A stretch of 64,000 nucleotides of DNA from Poronia punctata (taxonomy: Eukaryota > Ascomycota > Sordariomycetes > Xylariales > Xylariaceae). The stretch lies in contig MU401616.1 of assembly GCA_022579005.1 (NCBI GenBank), forward strand, positions 25,077 to 89,076. Reading direction: 5' to 3'. Below, in pieces: positions 35,026 to 46,954 of this stretch (the first letter of the stretch is position 1; each line of letters opens with the position of its first letter). A program made the translations under genes and the position numbers. A model generated the notes under the pieces. It did not search any database and had not been told where the DNA came from. It saw only the letters and a list, made by a program, of their open reading frames with translations.

Positions 35026-38000
35026 TTTTGGCAACAAATCTTTCAGTTGAGCGGCAGATTTGATGTCTATATGGAACTGGAGTCAAAACTTGTCAGATAC
35101 CTTGCCAACAGTGTAAAACCGAGGTATTGCGCAGGGGGGGAAATTGAATGTGACGGCCTGGCAGGTTATGTAGTCAAATGAAAGAACAGGGATTGGTGCT
35201 GGTCAAATACATATTTTGGTAGGTAAAACAAGGTTGCGCGTTGAAGGACAATAATCTATAGTAAAATAGTGGGGGCGGGGCATTGCCTTCAATAGCAGTC
35301 AAGACCAGTGGTCCATTCAGCAACAGGTAATTGAACAATGGGGGTGAATGGGCACATCTCACCGCCCGGACTATTGTAGTCACAGGCAGAAATCAGGCAT
35401 TTCGAGTATCAATACAATGTATTGACACCCAGATCATGTGACATGATAGGAAAAATAGGAAAATCTTACCAGTGATGGATGGAGATAAACAAGCAAATGT
35501 CTCCCCAACCGTAATTGATGATAGCACTAAGCGAGTTGGTAGATCGCGGATCTACTCAGACGCACACAATAAGACACGGTTTATCTAGGTCAATCCTTCT
35601 TCTTCTTGAGACGAGGATAGATCGTATTATCCTTCGAGGTACGAAGCGCAAAGGGCCGAGTATCGACGAGTTTGGGAGCTCGAGTGTGTGCGAGGACGAC
35701 GTGGATGACTCGGGTGCCTGCTTTGCGACGACGACAACAGAAGTAGATCAGACAACCAAATAGGTTTTTAAGGAACTTTGACTGGTTTTGAATCTTGTCT
35801 ATTGCGATATGCTTCCTTGGGCGGAACACTGCACTATGACCTGTGCGGCGTGTGGTACTATCAGTGACCTGTGGGATTGATCAAATCTTTGGAATCGATC
35901 TCCCGCCTGGTTTGCGGATGCTCGGGTCCCTAAATAGGCTGCTTGATAACGGAACAAAGGAATGCACTCGAGAGCTCAAGAAAGTCCTTTGTTGTTTCCG
36001 CTTTGGTTTATCAAACTGCCCACACCGCGTACACTTGCTCTCTTTAATGCCAACAACGATACAGAAGCAAGAAGCCCCAGATGCTGTTGGGTAGAAGTGA
36101 AAGTAGAGTTTTAAAGTAGAGTAGTGCAAGTAGTGACGTCGATTAGGACTCAGAGGAAGAAGTGGGTCACCAGTGATACTTGATGACGCTGTGTAATGGG
36201 GGGTTGTTGAGTAAAAAAGAGGGAAGGATTAAATGCCAGACGACAAGGAAAGACTGACAGCTGGCGAGAGCTCGCTGACAATGCTGACGTAAGGCGTTAG
36301 GTGGGGGTGGGATGGTTATTTTGGGACTTTCGGTCCGGGCTTCGGCGCAAGAATTTCGAAATCATTGAGATGAGGGGAAGTCTTTCTTCTTATACTTTTC
36401 TGAACCCGGCCTCTCTCGTGGACTAGCGTGAGCCTGTTACAACTACTTGGGCCGCCACGCCCCCCTGTGTGGCGTTCATCTACAAATCAATTTTCACAGA
36501 CTCCCTGCTTGCCGCACGCTGCGGGCCGCTAGTCTTTACCTAGCCAATAAGAGCACCTCGTTTCCCCTGGATCTCTTACTTTTATATTTTCTTCTCTGAC
36601 CCGCCACAGCCCTGAAGTCTCTTCAAGTCACTTTTATTTCCCTCCATCTGCCAACTCTCCTTCAATCTTCCCCATCTGCGAGCAATCGAGCCCAAGGCTC
36701 TCTTTCTTCAGACCGCACCTCCGTTGCTGCCCATGCCCGCAACTTGCAATATCATGATCCGTCTGTCGATGCACCTTGCATATCTGATGAGAGTCGGCTG
36801 AACGTCTTCATCTTTTCTTTGGACGCGTTAGTCGTTTGGATGCCACCAATACCGCACATGGCAGTATTTGAGAATGGTGAGAACAATATGACTCGATTGA
36901 CCACGGTTGCTGTCGAGCAAAAGCACCTGTCGCGGTACAGGGTAAGTCTTGGTGGCCAAGTAAACACCGAGTTCGCACTGGTGTCCAGGTAGCTACCACA
37001 ACATACGCGCATATGATTGATCAGAATGATGGTGTTTGATTGGCTTACTCCAGTGGCCATGAGCGGCACAAGTCTAGACTGGAAGGGGGTTGCCGAGCAT
37101 CATTTCGACTCCAATCCTGCACCAAGGAAGGCTCCTACCTTTTTACTAACCGAACTCCCCCTAGCTTCTGCACCTAGCCCGCCAGTGGCCTTACACACGA
37201 CAAAATCTGCACTCCTTCAAACACGAGAGCAAGATGTCCCCCTTTTCTTGACCATCCCTTCCACACTTTCTGCTTCTTTTCCCAAATACGAGTACTGTCT
37301 GTTGTTATTTGAACGGTTTTCTTCGTCCCTCTTGAGATGGATAACTTGCTCATTGGATTTACATTTTCGTCTATCAAGCACCTGAGCTCGGGATATTGTC
37401 TCTTTCGCGTGGCATCCCCTGAGTTATGTGGGTTTAAACCGAAGAGCGCTTCAAACGAAGTCATAGTGATCTTGTCCGTGCGACGTCGCAACTAACACTA
37501 CAGGTCTCTTTGTTCTCTCTCTTGGCTACCCACGGCAAATTTCCTTTAGCTGTGGCGATCATTTGTTTGACCGTTGCAGGTCTCATTTCGGCGGGTTCGG
37601 GGAGCGGGGGTCATTTCACTGGCTGTTCAGCCGCTCATTTAATCCCACAAGACTTGTCATTTCGCTTCCCAACAGCATATCGGGTATTATACCTGTCCGT
37701 ATGCCATTCTCTTCCCTTCTCTGCCCACAAGTCAACCAAACTATCCGCCTGCAATTTGCAGATATGACTGCCTACTTGCAGGTATCAGGACTCCCCAGCC
37801 TCACCCCTCACATGCATCTCCAATCTGTCCAGAAGCAGGTAAGCAATACATGGCGGTTAATTGGACTGAGGGCGCCCTTGGCCGCTGATGGAGACAAGCA
37901 CTCAGTTACATGAGACAACCCAGCCCCTAGTAGGCTCGTATCCTCGGTTTCATTGAATGTCGGCACCTACAGTGGGGGGGCAGTGGATCTGTACCATATC

Positions 38001-38940
38001 CTGTCAAAATGATTGGTCATGAACAGACTTTCCCTGTTTCTCAAATGTTGTTTTCCTTCGCTCGAGCCACCCCCTGTTTTCTGCCCACATTCCCGCTCCC
38101 AGCCATTAGAATACCTAGAGCTAGTGCGTCCAACCATCACAGCACTTGATCTACCTATGACTCATTCATTGCCTCAGATTTCCTTGCTCTCCAGACCATT
38201 TCCCAGCTATTTCCAAAAATGCCATCGTCATGTTTTGTCGTTATCCATTCGATACCAGCAAGATAGTGTCGACAATGATCAAAGTATAAGTCGAGAACTT
38301 GCGTAATATGTAGCTGCAACCTGTCTCCCTGTTTTGCTGCAACCAAAACCAACGGCTTGCAAATTTTCGGTGTTTTTGATTGTGGATGCGTCTTGCGTCG
38401 CAATGCGGAATAGGAGTAATACAAGCAAGCAGCGGTCCAGTCCCAATCAACGCAGCCATGGGCAGGTTAGCCACACTGCACAAATATGCTGTGGAGAATG
38501 AAAATTTGAAGTAACGAAAGCCGATGTACATCTAGGTATACTGTGTATAAACTGTGCATGTGTTTATCTTCCTCGGCTTGACTTCAAGTTATCTATTTAA
38601 CATATGATATTCGGTTAGACGGTCATATCACTTTATAGTATTAAAAGACATCAAATTATTTATTACACAAGGGCGGTTACCTAATACGAGTACCTACTCG
38701 TACTTGTCTACCGGTGAACATGCCTAACGTAAACATACAAGTAGGGACGTATAACTTTTGTAGCCTTGAACTGGCTTTGCCTCATATAAGAGACTCGATC
38801 ACTCGTGACCGGCGGAGGCGTACTTGGGTGTAATAGGCGGACAGCATGTAACAAATAAAACCCCTTCACTTCTACCTACTCGTACGCGTAGATGGTGTGT
38901 GAGTGAAAGTGAAGACTCTCCGACTCCTGAACTCGACTCG
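35026..38940. other. 3.9 kb non-coding or untranslated stretch
   Basis: The left 1 kb is the TBP promoter and leader. Around 36580-36740 a CT-rich strip looks like the leader of a plus-strand transcript, followed by several good splice-like signals (for example TACAGGGTAAGTC near 36935, TTGCAGGT near 37578 and AAGCAGGTAAGC near 37838), but no long frame can be assembled. It may hold a spliced non-coding RNA or a very long 5' UTR. Short frames (for example 37017-37385 +) have no features. Confidence 0.4.
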
Positions 38941-39000
38941 TCGTCTGAGATCGAACCCAGGACCACCGCCTGGTAAAGCAGTACCATACAGAACAAAGCG
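38941..39000 (-). other. Degenerate tRNA-like sequence
   Basis: On the minus strand the order resembles a tRNA: a D-arm-like TTCTGTATGGTA, an anticodon-arm-like ACTGC...GCGGT that can pair, then CCTGGGTTCGATC, a near-perfect Pol III B box at 38947-38957. The T stem is mismatched on its 3' side and no acceptor stem closes, so it cannot be a working tRNA. It could be a tRNA pseudogene or the head of a tRNA-derived SINE. By-eye call. Confidence 0.3.
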
Positions 39001-40192
39001 ATGGGTATCAGCCTCATTTTTTCCAGTTTCTTGGTAGCTGAATTCCCATGTTGGATGCATATGAAGGTACATTAGGTCCCCTGTGCAGTGTACATCGATT
39101 TGTCCAAGTTGAGGAAGTTTTGTTTCCCGATTTCGTGAGATAAGCAGGTCGGTTGGATGTTACTATCTACGCGCCACATGTTGCCACCTACCTGGGATGA
39201 CCAAGGGGCACTCACTCATTCTAGAATGTTCTTGTTTTTCCCTTTTGAACCGCCGAGGGTTATACGTAACTTGATCTGTCATTATATTCGACTAAGGTTA
39301 GGTAAATACGTGCTGGCTCGGATCTGGCCAGATCTTGGGGGATGGTCGTACATAAAATCGATGTCGTTACATGGTGATAGACACGGGACCGGAACCGGTT
39401 GCCCGCTCTTGTGGTCCTTTCCGTTCGGAGCTATTTAGATCTACGGTTCTCGAATAAAGCCGATCCAGGGGGGGGATGGGGGTTTAAACGTTGCTTCCTC
39501 TCTTTGATAGACTACCTACGAGTAAGTAATAGGTATGAAGGTGTACGCTACCTACCTACCTACTCGTCAACATCCAAGGCAATATGAATGGGCCCGGTGA
39601 CAGCGTCGATATACTAACCTACGTATGTTGTAAGGCGCTGGAGTAAAGAATCCGTGATGTCACTCACAGCCGTGGAGTATACTGGTAGCACTGCCCCTGC
39701 CCCTCGAGATCTAAGATGCGTATGAGATCAGATCTAAATTAGATCCGGCAGATATATCTTCCCATTAGCGGGCAACAATTTTTTGGGCGGATTCTTCTTT
39801 CTTGTGGTTCTGCGCGTCATGGTCGAGCTCGCATATCTACCTATCCCAATGATTTCTCTCTAGATCTGTGTTTGTGTGGTTCTACATTGTCCTTTTCGAG
39901 TCACCGTCGTATATGTGTGACTCGATACCACCGAATTCGCCATCGCTAACATTAGTCAAGGGAGTGCAAGTGTACAGACTATATTTTTATCATCTCGAAC
40001 GAAACGAATTTCAACGCTGCTTTGTGGATCGATGTTTTTATTTTTCCCGCCCTTACATATAGGGATTCCCTTCAACAGAGCGAGCCACGATGGGATAGGT
40101 ATTTACAACACACACATACACACACACGCGCAAGACCCCCCTTTTTTCCCTTTGAAAATCCCTTGCTTCCTTCCTACACTCTCTCTTTCCAA
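39001..40192. other. Intergenic spacer
   Basis: No gene recognised. Contains CTACCTACCTACTCGT-type motifs near 39548-39570, GATCT-rich sequence around 39710-39750, and a CA-repeat (about 40107-40130) just before a possible small ORF. Confidence 0.5.
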
Positions 40193-40501
40193 ATGTATAA
40201 TACCACGTGGTTATCAACAGCAGCAGTAGCAGGAAGCTCGGCTTCTTGGCTATCTGGTCCATGGACGATCCCTAGACCGCCGCCTGCAGCAAACACCATC
40301 ATCAGTCCAGCTTTAAACAATAATTCGATACCTACGACGACATTCGTTACTTCTGCCCGGTTCACCGCTACTCCTTTCAACACAACAACAGAGTCATCTG
40401 CCTCTGCCATGACCGCCATCCAAAAGTATCCTACACGCTCCTACCACTGGGCTGCGGCCCCATACTATACAGTTGTCACTGTAACTATGACAGCTCAATA
40501 A
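40193..40501 (+). CDS. Possible small Ser/Thr/Ala-rich protein
   Basis: A 102-codon frame starting MYNTTWLSTAAVAGSSASW, preceded by a CT-rich leader (TACACTCTCTCTTTCC) of the kind seen before expressed fungal genes. The product is rich in Thr, Ser, Ala and Pro, with several NTT/NNS-type N-glycosylation possibilities. The N-terminus is weakly hydrophobic and not a clear signal peptide. No domain is recognised. It ends in VVTVTMTAQ followed by tandem TAA stops. It could equally be a chance frame; the leader and composition are the only support. Confidence 0.3.
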   Translation: MYNTTWLSTAAVAGSSASWLSGPWTIPRPPPAANTIISPALNNNSIPTTTFVTSARFTATPFNTTTESSASAMTAIQKYPTRSYHWAAAPYYTVVTVTMTAQ

Positions 40502-43093
40502 TAAAAACAAAAACTTGGGCTTTTTGGTTTCTTTCATTTTTCTTTTATTCTTTTGCGTAGGTTTCTGATTCTGATTCTGGTTCCTGAACTACCTACTTTG
40601 ACTTAGTCAGCTTTATAGTCCATTCTAATAATATTGCCACACAGGCTTTTACTTATCTCCCAGTCGGGTGTTTATCAAGAAAAAAACGATACCATGAGAG
40701 ATAGATAAGAAGGAACGCAAGTCATTCATTCTTTCGCCTCAGCTGATGTGGTATCATCCTTCAATGTCCAAGCAATATACTTTGCGAGTCGTTGCAACGG
40801 CGGGTGGGTTGTGTTTTAAAGGGGAAATTGAAAAATCATTCATTTGCTTTCCCGTTGAACAGTCCAAGCATATACGACTTGTACCATACAATCCGGGAAC
40901 CACCGTTATTCCTCATGCCAATTGGGTGGGGTTTGGGCATACCTAGGTATATGAAGTTCTATGAATACGATGTTAGATAGATATATGGATGAATGTCTGG
41001 GACTTTAACCATTGATTTCTTTTCATCATCTGCCTTGAAGCAAGCAAGTAGAAACTTGATCGGTTTGAAATGTCGAACTACGTATAAAATAATGTCCTGC
41101 ATATCCCGTGACGGGTGTCACTGTGATGCAGTTCGGAACGAAGCCGGGGTCGGGTTGCGGTATTGGGTTTTGCAGCCCAAAGTCTCTCTCTGTCCGATTC
41201 CGGGTTATACGTGAAATATCGGCTTTGAGCAGCAGTACCTAGGCCTCGCCTACAGCCTGCAGCGAACCGACATAACGTCGTCGTACTGCAGGCGAAAATG
41301 GGAAAGGATTTGAAATTGCGCTGACAATGAAACCCAATCTATCCTATCTGGCTGGCTTGGAGTAATGCGGATACGTCTACATACCTTAGGGTGATAGGAT
41401 GTAGTTACAGAGATTTTGGACTGAAGGTGGATGCACGTATGTAGGGACTTACGTGTACGTCATCTATGCTCTTGATTGCGTTTGCAACCAGTCGTCTCTT
41501 TCCAATGGCAACCCCATTAACCGGCCACCTTACCCTGTAGAGATAGATTTTGTGGTGCATTTCAAACATACACGTGTAGGTACTTCTACATGTATGGACG
41601 TAATGGATGTACTTTGAGAAAGGTACACGTAGCTACTAGTATCTCCTAAAGGAAGCTACGAGTACTCGTAGAAAAGAAGACAAAAAAAGTACTCGTACCT
41701 ACTCCAAAAATCAGGCCATACGGCCCAGATAGGTTGCAGTCACCATCGCCCTACGATAGTCACGCGACCTCTATGTGTTGCTATAATTGTTTCGTGGTGT
41801 CGCTGGCAGCGTAGTATCGTTGCACGGATGGTACGAGTAGGTCTGCTCAATCGAGATTTTGATTCAACAACTGGTAGCCCATGCCTGTGATGCTACCTCC
41901 GACACCAGGGGCGAAAAAAAAAACCCCCTTTCCAGTGCCCAGGCCGGTAGAGATGCTAGAAGGTTCGCCAGTAACGGAATTAGGCCAAGGTTGGCCTAGG
42001 GCTGGTATCGCAGGGGAACACGCTGGAGATACCAAGATGTACCTGATCAATAATTTGTTGTCAGCTTGCCAACTGTCTACGAGGATGCAGAGGACAAAAG
42101 ACCAGAAAAAGGTTCGCTTGCAACTTACAAGTTATACATTACCGATATTTCACTTGGAGTCTGGTTCATCGCTGGGATACTCGCAGTTCTTACCTATTTT
42201 CCTTATAAAGGATGGAAATGGGTCGTACGTGGAGGGTTGCCCTGAAGCTTGAAGGCCGGTTACCGTTACCGGACCCCGCCAAGCCTCGCACACGCGGGAA
42301 ATCGTTGATCTACACGTACGTGCTAGGTAGATTGGCTAAACGGATATGTTGACCGCTAAAGTCCCAACCGGTGATAATTCATCGCTGCCACGTATCTCAT
42401 CAGCCCTGAAACTCGTATCTCGGATTGGTCAATTGGCACAGGATATGTGAAGAGAAAGAATTTTTTCTCGCCCCTCCATTCTCTGTGCATCTCTCGGCAC
42501 CCCTTGGTAAATAAGATACCTATTCTCTTTTTTTACGGGTACGAAACCCAGGAATCAGGTACCAGTGGGGGCGTGGAAGGACCTCACATGTATTTCTGGG
42601 TTGAGATGTACGTCCAGCATCTACTGAGTGACTACCTAGCGTGTCACACGCCTTATCAGCAATACCGGTGAGCACCTTCCTACTTTATGCCGTATCATCG
42701 TATCATGGATACAGAGGTAGGTGCAAATTTGATAAACAAATAGAAATCTGAATACTAGTCTACCTATTTGATTCTTGGGGGGCTACATATGAATTACCCC
42801 CAGATAAACAGATATCTGGAAGCGTCCATGGGGGGGTCCAACATCTCTACACGATACCTACCTCTACTCTAGTTCGAGGTCCGGCTGTCCAGACCGCTCC
42901 ACCCCCGGTGACCATCTCTTTTGGCCTAGTATTTCGCCCCCTTTTCAGACTTTAAGTGATTTAAGTAGTTTGTTCAAGACGGCTGTTGCTGTACCTTTGG
43001 TCCCTTTACAAGGAAAGCTTGTCACAGCGCCCCGTAGAGAATAGCCAGGTTTCCCAAGGTTTCCCAGAGGCCCGGTCCCAGATACCGGCAAGC
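40502..43093. other. 2.6 kb intergenic spacer
   Basis: No supported gene. TACTCGTA/CTACGAGTACTCGTAG-type palindromic motifs cluster at about 41575-41710. Short frames such as 41881-42252 + and 42447-42671 + have no recognisable features. The right end is the promoter of the NRPS-like gene. Confidence 0.55.
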
Positions 43094-46000
43094 ATGACCA
43101 TTATTGATACTACCAAGGACCTTTCCGCACTCTTCTCGAGTCAGGTTAGAGCCACGCCCGATGCGGTGGCTTTGGAAGATGGCCCTATCAGCTTGACTTA
43201 TGCTCAACTCGGTGCCAAGGTCGACGTGCTCGCCAACCGCCTTCGACACCATGGGGTGGGCCGCGACAAGTTGGTAGGCGTCTTGATGGGCAGAAGCGCC
43301 GACTATGTCATATCATGTCTGGCAGCACTTAGGGCTGGTGGCGCCTTTCTGGTCCTTGAGCTTGCCTATCCGCCGGGACTGCTGGCCGACGTTCTCGAGG
43401 ACGCCCAGCCCACCGTCATCATAACTCACACGGCTCATGTCGGCCAGGTGAAGGCCGATATCCCGCTCATCGTCCTCAATGAGCAAGACGACCTAGAGCC
43501 GGTCGATGGCACCGTTACGAATGGTTCGGCAAAGGCCTTACCGGCACTGCCTCACGATGATGATCTGGAGCGACTCGCTTTCGTGTCCTATTCATCAGGA
43601 ACTACAGGACGGCCGAAAGGAATAGCAAACCCTCACAGCGCGGCCGTGCGCTCATACGATCTACGGTTCGGTGTGAGCGACCTTGGGCCCGGCGACCGCG
43701 TGGCCTGTAATGTATTCTTTGTCTGGGAAATATTGCGGCCTCTGTTGAGAGGAGCGACGGTGGTAACGGTGCCCGACGAGACGAGCTACGACCCCGTCGC
43801 ACTCGTGGAACTCTTAAAGTCAAAGCGCATCACTGAGACGCTCATGACACCGACATTACTCGCTACGATTTTGGCGCGGCACCAGAATTTCGGCTCTCGT
43901 CTGAAAGAGTTACGCACGGTCTGGCTGAACGGAGAGGTCGTGACTACAGACCTGGCGCGAAGAGGCCTCAGGGCACTCCCAAACGCGCGTCTTCTAAATT
44001 GCTACAGTGCTAGCGAAACCCACGAGATAGCTTGTGGTGATATCGGAGAGATGCTCGACAAGGAGGCCCAGGTAGTCCCCGTCGGCCCCCCTTTGGACCC
44101 GGACCATACTTATATACTCGACGAAGAGGGGAACAGGGTCGACGTGGGCGTTTGCGGTGAATTGGTCATCGGCGGTGGTCTCCTGGCACGAGGTTACCTC
44201 AACTTGCCCGAGACGACAGAAAAGGCCTTTGTAGCCGATCCATTCGATGCCACGCCCGGCGTACGTATGTACAGGACAGGGGATACTGCCAGACTTCTGC
44301 CGTCTGGCCTTCTCGAGATCACAGGACGTGTGGGGGCCATGATCAAACTCCGGGGTTACAGCGTACAACCTAGGGCGGTTGAGCATGTGATCGTTACCAA
44401 ACTCGCTGTGAGCCAGTGCGCCATTGTTGCCCATGGTGACGGTCTCGACCGGCAGTTATTAGCATACGTCGTTGCGGATCCCGAGGCAACGGAAGATCGA
44501 CCGGCAGTGGTCATCGACGATGCCGGCTTCAGTCCAGCAGCGAGAAGGATTCTCTCGGCACATCTAGCACATTACATGATACCGACTCTTTGGATCAAGA
44601 TGGATATCCTGCCAACCCACGAGGTGTCGGGAAAAATCGACATGAAACGCCTACCGTCACCGACTAGGGCTCGGAGCCCGACGAAGGCGCAAGCAAACGG
44701 GGACAAGGAGGAAAACGACCAGAAGATCACGTTGCAAGATATGGCAAAGATTTGGGCTTCCGTGTTAAACGTTCCATACTCGACCGTGATGCAGCAAGAA
44801 CATGGTTTCTTCGACCTCGGAGGCCACAGTTTAGCACTCGTCGAACTCATTACGAGGTTGACGGGCACTTACGGTTTCCCCGTTCCCCTAGCTCGCCTAG
44901 CCGGAAACCCAACGCTCAGCGGCCATTTAGAGGTTGTGCGAGATGCACGTGATGGACACACAGCAGCAGTACAAGCCGATCTCCCCCGTGTACTAGAAGC
45001 TGATTCCGTCCTACCGGCCGAGTTCCAACCGAAATCGACGAAAATGCAACGCCTAAGCGAAGCGGACACCATCTTACTAACAGGTACCACCGGCTACCTT
45101 GGTGCTTTCCTACTTCATACTCTGATCGAGACGACAAAGGCGCACATCATCTGCCTTGTCCGCTTTACCGATGTGTCCAAGGATAAGAACCATTCCGGTG
45201 GCATTGCTCGAATCCGCGGCAATCTGTTGGATCTAGGCCTATGGAACGACTCTATGCTCGACCGCATCGAAGTTCTTCCAGCTAATCTGGCTAGGACACG
45301 ACTTGGCCTCTCACTGGATGCCTTTGACGAGTTGGCTACACGCGTGCAGGTCATCATTCACTCGGCTGCTACCGTGAACCTGGTGTATCCCTATGCTGCC
45401 ATGCGAGGGGCCAACGTCATCGGCACCCGAGAGATCGTGCGACTTGCCTGCCAGGCGGGGGCAACGGTCCACCACATATCGACCAACGGCGTCCTACCTG
45501 ACTCGGTCCAAGGTTGGTCCGAGGATGCCATGGTTGCCATCAAGGACGTGCCCGAAAAGCTCCTCGACGGATATGGCCAGACGAAATGGGTGGCGGAACA
45601 GTTGATCCTCGCTGCTGGCGAAAGAGGACTTCCGGCAAGGATTTACCGTCCTGGCACAATAAGTGGGCACAGCGTGTCCGGATCGTCCAACACGTATGAT
45701 TTGCTCAATGCTCTAGTAGTCGAATCGCTCCAGTTGGGGCATGCGCCAGACGTCCAAGAGTGGTACGCAGAGATGACGCCGGCTGATTTTGTCAGCAAGG
45801 CAATCCTTTCGCTAGCAGATATTGCCGACACGGAGCAAAGGGTCTTCCATTTGGGCGACCCGAACCCGCTTCCTACCAAGGAGTTGTTCGGCATACTTTC
45901 GAGCCTCGGATATCCCACCGAACCGCTCGGTTGGGAGGATTGGGTCGCGCTATGGAACGAGCACAGAGGTTCCTCGACCGGCGATAATATCTTCACTGTT

Positions 46001-46954
46001 GACATCCTCCGTCGTGGCATGCCGACGGCGGAGGCCCTGAAATGGGTAACCGTCCTGAAGGACCCGGCAACCGCGCCACTGCTTGCCAAGGCTGGCCTTG
46101 AGCGACCCAAGATCGATAACAAACTGTTCGAGATTTATACACGCCACTTCTACGCCAGAGGCTGGCTGCCACGCCCACCCCGTCGTCAAGGCCAGAGCAT
46201 GGCCACGATCTCGAAGAAAGGGCCGTTGGCAGGCCGTGTCGCCGTTGTCACGGGCGCGTCTTCCGGTATCGGGGCCGCAGTCGCCACGGCATTAGCGAAA
46301 GAGGGCGCGCACGTGGCCATTGCGGCCCGCCGTACTGAAGCCCTTGAAGCTCTCAAGAAGAAGCTCTCGGGGGCAAAGGTGCTCGTACACAAGACGGACG
46401 TAACGAAGCGGTCAGAGGTCGAATCTCTCATGGAGGAGACGGCCCAGCAACTCGGCCCCATCGATATCCTGGTCTCATGTGCCGGTGTCATGTATTACAC
46501 CATGATGGCCAACGTCCAGACGGACGAGTGGGAGCGAACGGTAGATGTCAACTGCAAGGGCCTATTGCATTGCCTCGCGCCCGTCGTGCCGGCCATGTTG
46601 GCCCGCGGGTCCGGCCACATCGTCGCCATCTCCTCCGACGCCGGACGCAAGGTCTTCCCCGGCCTCGGGGTCTACTCTGCCAGCAAGTTCTTCGTCGAGG
46701 CCACCCTGCAGAGCTTGCGTCTAGAGACGGCCGGCTCGGGTCTACGCGTCACTTCAATACAGCCCGGAAACACGGCTACCGATCTGCTAGGTATGTCGAC
46801 GGATCAGGAGGCCATTAAGAAATACGGCGAGCCCACGGGCGCCAAGGTGCTCAGTCCCGATGAAGTCGCCTCTGCTATCGTCTACGCGCTCAAGCAACCT
46901 GATCATGTTGCGGTGAATGAGATCTTGATCGAGCCGCGCGATGAGCCGATCTGA
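43094..46954 (+). CDS. A-T-R-R NRPS-like reductase, glycine betaine reductase (ATRR) type
   Basis: Intronless, 1286 aa from the ATG at 43094 (MTIIDTTKDL); the frame is open from 42986, but the later Met fits the adenylation-domain start. Domains: adenylation at 1-530 (YSSGTTGRPKG; YRTGDTARLL; core Lys in EVSGKIDMKRLP), carrier at 545-620 with the phosphopantetheine Ser579 in LGGHSLALVE, thioester reductase at 655-1010 (TGTTGYLG at 663; Tyr827 and Lys831 in YGQTK), and a C-terminal SDR reductase (TGASSGIG at 1053; Tyr1194 and Lys1198 in YSASK). This order is that of the Aspergillus ATRR enzyme, which activates glycine betaine and reduces it through betaine aldehyde to choline. The Asp that normally holds the substrate amino group is replaced (NVFFVWE, residues 206-212), as expected for a quaternary amine. 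Function by architecture and this substitution; not proven here. Confidence 0.88.
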   Translation: MTIIDTTKDLSALFSSQVRATPDAVALEDGPISLTYAQLGAKVDVLANRLRHHGVGRDKLVGVLMGRSADYVISCLAALRAGGAFLVLELAYPPGLLADVLEDAQPTVIITHTAHVGQVKADIPLIVLNEQDDLEPVDGTVTNGSAKALPALPHDDDLERLAFVSYSSGTTGRPKGIANPHSAAVRSYDLRFGVSDLGPGDRVACNVFFVWEILRPLLRGATVVTVPDETSYDPVALVELLKSKRITETLMTPTLLATILARHQNFGSRLKELRTVWLNGEVVTTDLARRGLRALPNARLLNCYSASETHEIACGDIGEMLDKEAQVVPVGPPLDPDHTYILDEEGNRVDVGVCGELVIGGGLLARGYLNLPETTEKAFVADPFDATPGVRMYRTGDTARLLPSGLLEITGRVGAMIKLRGYSVQPRAVEHVIVTKLAVSQCAIVAHGDGLDRQLLAYVVADPEATEDRPAVVIDDAGFSPAARRILSAHLAHYMIPTLWIKMDILPTHEVSGKIDMKRLPSPTRARSPTKAQANGDKEENDQKITLQDMAKIWASVLNVPYSTVMQQEHGFFDLGGHSLALVELITRLTGTYGFPVPLARLAGNPTLSGHLEVVRDARDGHTAAVQADLPRVLEADSVLPAEFQPKSTKMQRLSEADTILLTGTTGYLGAFLLHTLIETTKAHIICLVRFTDVSKDKNHSGGIARIRGNLLDLGLWNDSMLDRIEVLPANLARTRLGLSLDAFDELATRVQVIIHSAATVNLVYPYAAMRGANVIGTREIVRLACQAGATVHHISTNGVLPDSVQGWSEDAMVAIKDVPEKLLDGYGQTKWVAEQLILAAGERGLPARIYRPGTISGHSVSGSSNTYDLLNALVVESLQLGHAPDVQEWYAEMTPADFVSKAILSLADIADTEQRVFHLGDPNPLPTKELFGILSSLGYPTEPLGWEDWVALWNEHRGSSTGDNIFTVDILRRGMPTAEALKWVTVLKDPATAPLLAKAGLERPKIDNKLFEIYTRHFYARGWLPRPPRRQGQSMATISKKGPLAGRVAVVTGASSGIGAAVATALAKEGAHVAIAARRTEALEALKKKLSGAKVLVHKTDVTKRSEVESLMEETAQQLGPIDILVSCAGVMYYTMMANVQTDEWERTVDVNCKGLLHCLAPVVPAMLARGSGHIVAISSDAGRKVFPGLGVYSASKFFVEATLQSLRLETAGSGLRVTSIQPGNTATDLLGMSTDQEAIKKYGEPTGAKVLSPDEVASAIVYALKQPDHVAVNEILIEPRDEPI

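Noticed and set aside
41847..42252. Overlapping frames on both strands with a glycine-rich stretch
   Set aside because: The Gly/Pro-rich translation comes from a simple C/G-rich patch; no family resemblance was found.
43022..46491. Several antisense frames within the NRPS-like gene
   Set aside because: Shadows caused by GC-rich codon usage of the real gene; no independent signal.
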